The notes under the pieces are model-generated. The model was given only the letters and a program-made list of their open reading frames with translations, searched no databases and was not told where the DNA came from. Both the position numbers and the translations under genes were made by a program. A stretch of DNA of 18,166 nucleotides from JBNGDW01 sp049975325 (lineage in GTDB: Bacteria; Cloacimonadota; Cloacimonadia; JGIOTU-2; JBNGDW01). Location of the stretch: the NCBI GenBank assembly GCA_049975325.1, contig JBNGDW010000025.1, positions 1 to 18,166 of the forward strand. The letters run 5' to 3'. The stretch's first letter is position 1; each line of letters begins with the position of its first letter. Positions 14,312 through 18,166 of the stretch are shown piece by piece.

Positions 14312-14327
14312 TCCGCCAGTTGGCGGA
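14312..14327. repeat. TCCGCCA-GT-TGGCGGA palindrome
   Basis: The two 7-base arms are perfect reverse complements around GT. Related sequences occur at 14118-14133 (TCCGC...GCGGA) and 13064-13079 (TCCGCCAG followed by a degraded right arm). All are G+C-rich islands in A+T-rich intergenic DNA, as expected of a REP-like dispersed palindrome. It lies 36 bases beyond the yjbQ stop but lacks a T tract. Confidence 0.6.
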
Positions 14328-14363
14328 GAATTGTTTTCTGTTTCCTTCCCTCCGTTTTCCTTG

Positions 14364-14771
14364 TCACCTGCTCTTCTCTGCTCTTATTAGCTTCACATAA
14401 ACCTTTCTGGTTCGAGGACCATCAAATTCACAGAAGAATATTGCCTGCCATGTCCCAAGTACTAATTCCTCCTTCTCTATAATGACTACTTCTGAACATC
14501 CAATGAGGCTTGATTTAATGTGCGCAGCAGCATTGCCTTCAAGATGTTTGTAGCCACCATTAAGTGGAATCAGTTTGTTAAGTTGAGATAAAATATCCTG
14601 CCTTACTGCAGGGTCAGCCCTTTCATTAATTGTAATGCCGGCAGTCGTATGCGGTACATAGAGGATAGCTGCCCCATTATCTACCTCTTGCTGCTTTAAA
14701 ACCTCCCTTACCTTCTCGGTAATGTCGATAAACTGAAACTGTCTTGTGGTTTGGACAGTTATTGTATTCAT
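14364..14771 (-). CDS. yjbQ: YjbQ/UPF0047 family protein
   Basis: A 135-residue cytoplasmic protein of the YjbQ (UPF0047) family. Family members have been reported with weak thiamine-phosphate synthase activity, but the physiological role is not settled. Conserved blocks are ILYVPHTTAGITINERADPAV (H41 in the PHTT motif), YKHLEGNAAAHIKSSLIG (H76, E78, N80 and H84, probable metal or phosphate-binding residues) and LVLGTWQAIFFCEFDGPRTRKV near the C-terminus. Length matches the family. AGGAG lies just before the ATG at 14771. It is alone on the minus strand, with the repeat-rich intergenic stretch downstream and a divergent TPR gene upstream. Nothing seems missing or altered. Confidence 0.93.
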   Translation of the reverse strand: MNTITVQTTRQFQFIDITEKVREVLKQQEVDNGAAILYVPHTTAGITINERADPAVRQDILSQLNKLIPLNGGYKHLEGNAAAHIKSSLIGCSEVVIIEKEELVLGTWQAIFFCEFDGPRTRKVYVKLIRAEKSR

Positions 14772-14875
14772 AATTACTCCTTGGACACCTTATTCTAAAC
14801 TCAACCCAAAAATGATAAGCGCACGATGTCAAATTTTCTCCTTCATATAAGATTTTCATTTACTGGATTCAATGA

Positions 14876-14904
14876 TTGACAAAAATATACTTTTGTAATA
14901 AATT
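14876..14904 (+). promoter_or_regulatory. Predicted promoter of the TPR protein gene
   Basis: TTGACA (14876-14881) is followed after 17 bases by TAAATT (14899-14904), a 4/6 match to the -10. The ATG is 42 bases downstream. No dyad was seen in the spacer or around the start. Confidence 0.5.
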
Positions 14905-14945
14905 AACATCCAAGTCTTAATCAGCAGTGAGAAAGGAAAACATCT

Positions 14946-15626
14946 ATGGCACATAAAACAGTTCGCCATGAGCATAAAATCACAGAAGATAAATTTGTTA
15001 CAAGGATGCTTCTTCTATCAGAATACTTCCAGCGTAATTGGAAAATGGTTGCTGGTACAGCGGCAGGGATTGTTATTATAATAATAATCGCTTTATCGCT
15101 CAGTTCCCACCAAAAGGCTGTTACAAAAGAAGCAGTGCGGCAATTTGATGATGTTATAGCGGCATATCAAGCGGGCGATTTGGAAACCGCATTCAATGAA
15201 TTTCAACGCTTAACAAGTGATTATAGTGGCACCAGAGAGGGTAGATGGGCATATTTTTATTTGGGGAAAATTTTAATAGAACAAAATCCACCTGACTATG
15301 AACAAGCAGAGGAGTACTTCCAGATCGCATACAAGGAAATTAAAGAAGATATTTTGAAAGAGGCTGCATTTATTGGCGTGGCAAACTGCCAGTTAGCCCA
15401 GGGAAATGAAGATAAATACTATGACACTTTAAAGCAGATTGTGAAAAGATTTCCCAACTCATCAAATGCCCCATCACTCCTTTATGAGATTGGTGAATAC
15501 TATTGGGAACAGGAGCGGTTTGAGAAGGCTAAGAGTTACTATCAAGAGATCGTTGAAAAGTATGAGGATGCATCTGTTTATAGCAGAGCCAAAAACCGCC
15601 TTGCGGAAATAGAGCTCTTCGGTTAA
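14946..15626 (+). CDS. Membrane-anchored TPR protein (YfgM-like)
   Basis: A 226-residue protein with a short basic, His-containing cytoplasmic N-terminus, one transmembrane segment at about 34-53 (a Gly/Ala start then a long run of Ile), and a periplasmic helical-repeat domain. TPR-like helix pairs are visible from about residue 65: GDLETAFNEFQRLTSDYSGT, AYFYLGKILIEQ, DYEQAEEYFQIAYKEI, AAFIGVANCQLAQGN and EQERFEKAKSYYQEIVEKYED. The layout matches YfgM/CpoB-type proteins that bring partners together at the inner membrane or in cell-envelope assembly. AAAGGA lies 8 bases before the ATG, and a predicted promoter is 42 bases upstream. It is followed after 55 bases by the MFS transporter gene and probably heads a transcript that includes miaB. 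Its partners cannot be told from sequence. Confidence 0.8.
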   Translation: MAHKTVRHEHKITEDKFVTRMLLLSEYFQRNWKMVAGTAAGIVIIIIIALSLSSHQKAVTKEAVRQFDDVIAAYQAGDLETAFNEFQRLTSDYSGTREGRWAYFYLGKILIEQNPPDYEQAEEYFQIAYKEIKEDILKEAAFIGVANCQLAQGNEDKYYDTLKQIVKRFPNSSNAPSLLYEIGEYYWEQERFEKAKSYYQEIVEKYEDASVYSRAKNRLAEIELFG

Positions 15627-15681
15627 CTGTTAATACAATTTACAGGTATATCATAGGTTATACGATGGTGAAGCCCCATAG

Positions 15682-16959
15682 ATGAAAATTTCTAAGGAGA
15701 TTTTAGGATGGGTTGGCTACGATTTTGCAAATTCCGCATTCACAACCGTTATAGTTACTGTCGTTTATAGTGTATATTTCAAAACTGTTGTTGTAGGACA
15801 GGAAGGTTTGGGAGATTACCTCTGGGGACTATCGATGAGTATTTCTATGCTTATTGTAGCGCTGTCATCTCCAATCTTGGGCGCGATTGCGGATGCCTCA
15901 CACTCAAAAAAGAAATTCTTGCTTGTTTACTGTTATACTTCAGTTATTTTCACAGCAATGCTTTTCTTCATTGGAGAGAACGCAATTCTCCCCGGGATGC
16001 TCTTTTTTATTATTGCCAATATCGGCTTCGAAGGTGGAAATGTTTTCTATAACGCCTTTTTACCAGAAATCGTGAGCCAGCAGGATATAGGCAAAGTATC
16101 CGGTCTGGGTTGGGGAATAGGGTATTTAGGAGGGCTGTCTGCACTTGTCGTTGCACTTCCCTTTATCGAAAATCATACCGCTTTAGTTTTTCCGCTCACT
16201 GCTTTCTTCTTCGGCATTTTTGCTATACCAATATTCCTCTGGGTAAAGGATAGAAAAGAACCAGGCCCAAAAATATCGGCTCAAAACCAAAAGACAAATT
16301 ACATAAAAGCAGGCTACAGGCAGCTTGCACTTACTTTCAAGCATATCAGAAGATTTAAAGAATTAGCAAAGTTTCTTCTCGCCTTTTTTGTTTATAATGA
16401 TGGGATAAAGACGGTGATAGCCTTTGCTGCTATCTATGGTGCTCAGGAATTTGGTATGACTGGGACCCAATTAATCGTATATTTTATTATTGCGAATATA
16501 AGTTCATTTTTCGGCGCGCTTGTGTTTGGGTATGTTTCCGATAAACTTGGAGCGAAACGCACAATTTCTATTACACTTTTTCTCTGGATAGGAGTGGTAA
16601 TTTGGGCATTCCTATGCCCTACAGTAAAGCAATTCTATGGAGTAGGCTTTCTTGCTGGACTAGCAATAGGATCAAGCCAGGCGACTAGCCGAACTATGAT
16701 GGCAATATTGAGTCCGCGTGATAAATATGCAGAATTTTTCGGCTTTTATGCTGTAAGTGGCAAGGCTGCTGCTATCATAGGACCTTTTCTTTATGGATTG
16801 ATTGTCCTCTGGGTCGGAAGCCAAAGATTGGCTATACTTAGTATACTGGCTTTCTTTATAGGCGGCCTCGTACTCCTCCAAACAGTGAATGAAAAACAAG
16901 GGATTAAGGCTGCACAAGATTATGACAAGGCTATGGCTACAAGTTCTTATGCAAAATAA
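15682..16959 (+). CDS. MFS transporter, UMF1/Atg22-like family
   Basis: A 425-residue inner-membrane protein with about 12 helices, of the UMF1 branch of the major facilitator superfamily, related to yeast vacuolar Atg22. Typical markers are the opening GWVGYDFANSAFTTVIVTVVY, the loop ILGAIADASHSKKKF after helix 2, and NAFLPEIVSQQDIGKVSGLGWGIGYLGG. The second half repeats the loop pattern as FGYVSDKLGAKRT, then ends with AGLAIGSSQATSRTMMAILSP and a final helix pair. Bacterial substrates are unknown; the yeast relative exports amino acids. No strong ribosome-binding site is seen before the ATG at 15682. The last 11 bases overlap the start of miaB, so the two are co-transcribed, though a shared function is doubtful. 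Confidence 0.9.
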   Translation: MKISKEILGWVGYDFANSAFTTVIVTVVYSVYFKTVVVGQEGLGDYLWGLSMSISMLIVALSSPILGAIADASHSKKKFLLVYCYTSVIFTAMLFFIGENAILPGMLFFIIANIGFEGGNVFYNAFLPEIVSQQDIGKVSGLGWGIGYLGGLSALVVALPFIENHTALVFPLTAFFFGIFAIPIFLWVKDRKEPGPKISAQNQKTNYIKAGYRQLALTFKHIRRFKELAKFLLAFFVYNDGIKTVIAFAAIYGAQEFGMTGTQLIVYFIIANISSFFGALVFGYVSDKLGAKRTISITLFLWIGVVIWAFLCPTVKQFYGVGFLAGLAIGSSQATSRTMMAILSPRDKYAEFFGFYAVSGKAAAIIGPFLYGLIVLWVGSQRLAILSILAFFIGGLVLLQTVNEKQGIKAAQDYDKAMATSSYAK

Positions 16960-18166
16960 TACAGCACAGATAAAAAGATCTCCACCAAAAGTTTTTATTC
17001 ATACTTATGGCTGCCAGATGAATGTGGCAGATAGCGAGATGGTTGTGGCAATTCTTACCAACTCTGGCTATGAAATCACCTCTAATATTGAAGAAGCGGA
17101 TATAATAATCTTCAACAGTTGCACGGTACGTCAGCATGCGGAAAATAGGGTAATTGGCAGAATTACTCAGGAAGCCGCTCGTAAAATTTCCAAGCCATCC
17201 CTGGTGATTGGCTTGATCGGCTGCGCTGCTCAACGCACAGGAAAAAGTCTTCTCGTGAAAATCAATGGCTTGGATTTTGTGGTCGGAACAAGCCAGTACA
17301 AAAACATACCCCAAATAATCGAGCAAACCATAGAGACCAAAAACAAGGTTGCTTTCCTTGCCCCCAATGATGAAGAGAATTATCACCAGATTTATCCACT
17401 GAGAAACCCTGGAACGAGTGGATTTGTAACAATTATGCGTGGGTGTAATAATTTCTGCTCCTACTGTATTGTCCCCTATGTTCGCGGAAGAGAACGGTCT
17501 AGACCCTATCAGGAAATTCTTGAGGAAATCAGACAAGCAGGAGATCAGGGGTTTAAAGATATCACATTGTTAGGCCAAAATGTTAATTCCTATCATTACA
17601 AAAATGTGGATTTCCCCTCTCTTCTTCAACAAGCCGCTCAGCTAGATTCAGTCAGGCGACTGCGATTTGTAACTTCACATCCAAAAGACCTTTCTCTAAA
17701 ACTGATCGAAGTGATGGCATCTGAGGATAAAATATGCGAACACCTTCATCTCCCGTTACAGTCCGGCTCCAATGCCGTGCTTCAAAGGATGAATCGTCAC
17801 TATACTGCTGAGCATTACTATTTTTTGATTACAAAGCTTCGTGCCGCTATTCCAGATATAGCCCTCACTACTGATGTAATGGTTGGCTTTCCCGGAGAGA
17901 CTGAAGACTATTTTAGGGAAACATATAATCTGATGGAAAAGATCCGTTTCGATTATGCATTTACCTTTAAGTTTTCTCCCCGAGAAGGAACCCAGGCTGC
18001 TAAAATGGGAAGTCAGATTGACGAGAAAACAAAACTAAAAAGATTACAGGCTCTCATGGATCTGCAAAACAAAATCACCCTTGAAAAATATAGAGAACAA
18101 ATCGGCAAGGAGAAAGAGGTCTATGTTGAACAGATAAGTAAGAAAAATAGGCTCGAACTTTCTGGC
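16949..18166 (+). CDS. miaB: MiaB tRNA methylthiotransferase (3' partial)
   Basis: MiaB is a radical-SAM enzyme adding the 2-methylthio group to i6A at position 37 of tRNAs that read UNN codons. The frame is open to the last base, giving 406 codons; the family is about 440, so only the end of the TRAM domain is missing. The N-terminal UPF0004 domain has the three auxiliary-cluster cysteines: C22 (HTYGCQMN), C58 (FNSCTVR) and C92 (IGCAAQR). The radical-SAM motif is C166-x3-C170-x2-C173 (RGCNNFCSYCIVPYVRG). Later markers include LLGQNVNSY, HLPLQSGSNAVLQRMNR and VGFPGETEDYF. The IVPYVRGRERSR wording separates it from RimO and MtaB. The likely start is ATG 16949, overlapping the MFS stop by 11 bases; an ATG at 16922 is also in frame. 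Confidence 0.93.
   Translation, partial: MQNNTAQIKRSPPKVFIHTYGCQMNVADSEMVVAILTNSGYEITSNIEEADIIIFNSCTVRQHAENRVIGRITQEAARKISKPSLVIGLIGCAAQRTGKSLLVKINGLDFVVGTSQYKNIPQIIEQTIETKNKVAFLAPNDEENYHQIYPLRNPGTSGFVTIMRGCNNFCSYCIVPYVRGRERSRPYQEILEEIRQAGDQGFKDITLLGQNVNSYHYKNVDFPSLLQQAAQLDSVRRLRFVTSHPKDLSLKLIEVMASEDKICEHLHLPLQSGSNAVLQRMNRHYTAEHYYFLITKLRAAIPDIALTTDVMVGFPGETEDYFRETYNLMEKIRFDYAFTFKFSPREGTQAAKMGSQIDEKTKLKRLQALMDLQNKITLEKYREQIGKEKEVYVEQISKKNRLELSG

Noticed and set aside
14312..14327. Palindrome as the yjbQ terminator
   Set aside because: On the minus strand the stem is followed by CGCGGCTTG rather than a T tract.
14194..14482. Plus-strand open frames of 66-68 codons over the repeat array and yjbQ end
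   Set aside because: They read through the AAGC(G/A)CCAA array and the complement of yjbQ, with no ribosome-binding site or conserved motif.
16937..17536. 199-codon minus-strand open frame at the right end
   Set aside because: It lies opposite miaB, whose radical-SAM and UPF0004 motifs prove the plus-strand frame.

Overview
The window is an A+T-rich bacterial chromosome segment carrying about 16 protein genes and one tRNA. Several genes point to a Gram-negative member of the FCB supergroup: a secreted protein with a type IX secretion (T9SS) C-terminal sorting domain of the QNYPNPF type, three proteins with cleavable signal peptides that look outer-membrane or secreted, a Bacteroidota-style fused formiminotransferase-cyclodeaminase, and a two-gene SufC/SufB Fe-S assembly pair. 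A candidate phylum such as Cloacimonadota fits best. That placement is an inference from gene content, not a phylogeny.

Layout. Positions 1-1393 (+) hold the end of a SufC-like ATPase and a short SufB/D-like scaffold, which together resemble the minimal two-gene SUF-like system of anaerobes. Positions 1508-5007 (-) hold pyrE, a DUF1844 gene and ftcD, then pgeF beyond a hairpin terminator. A tRNA-Leu(CAG) at 5079-5167 and tyrS at 5275-6489 follow on the + strand, then a signal-peptide outer-membrane protein at 6528-7448.

Positions 7506-13032 (+) form the most distinctive block: a metal-uptake island. It has fur, feoA and feoB, an unrecognised seven-helix membrane protein, a ZIP-family metal transporter and a cysteine-containing porin-like protein. 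Fur-box-like dyads lie in front of fur (7542-7560), just after feoB (10179-10197) and in front of the porin (11803-11823, a perfect 21-bp palindrome over a predicted -10). The first two share 13 identical bases. The simplest reading is that Fur represses its own operon and also controls the membrane protein and the porin, linking outer-membrane entry to inner-membrane import of divalent metal.

Positions 13092-13979 encode the DNRLRE/T9SS-sorted secreted protein, closed by a strong terminator. The gene-free stretch 13980-14363 is filled with small repeats: a 7-bp tandem repeat, a long hairpin, four AAGC(G/A)CCAA copies with regular spacing, and a TCCGCCA...TGGCGGA palindrome. The rest is yjbQ (-), a membrane-anchored TPR protein, a UMF1-type MFS transporter and miaB, which overlaps the MFS stop and runs off the right edge.

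Several starts were placed from ribosome-binding sites: pgeF at 2248, the DUF1844 gene at 4422, tyrS at a TTG at 5275, feoA at 8060 and miaB at 16949. No phage, insertion sequence, CRISPR array or rRNA was seen.
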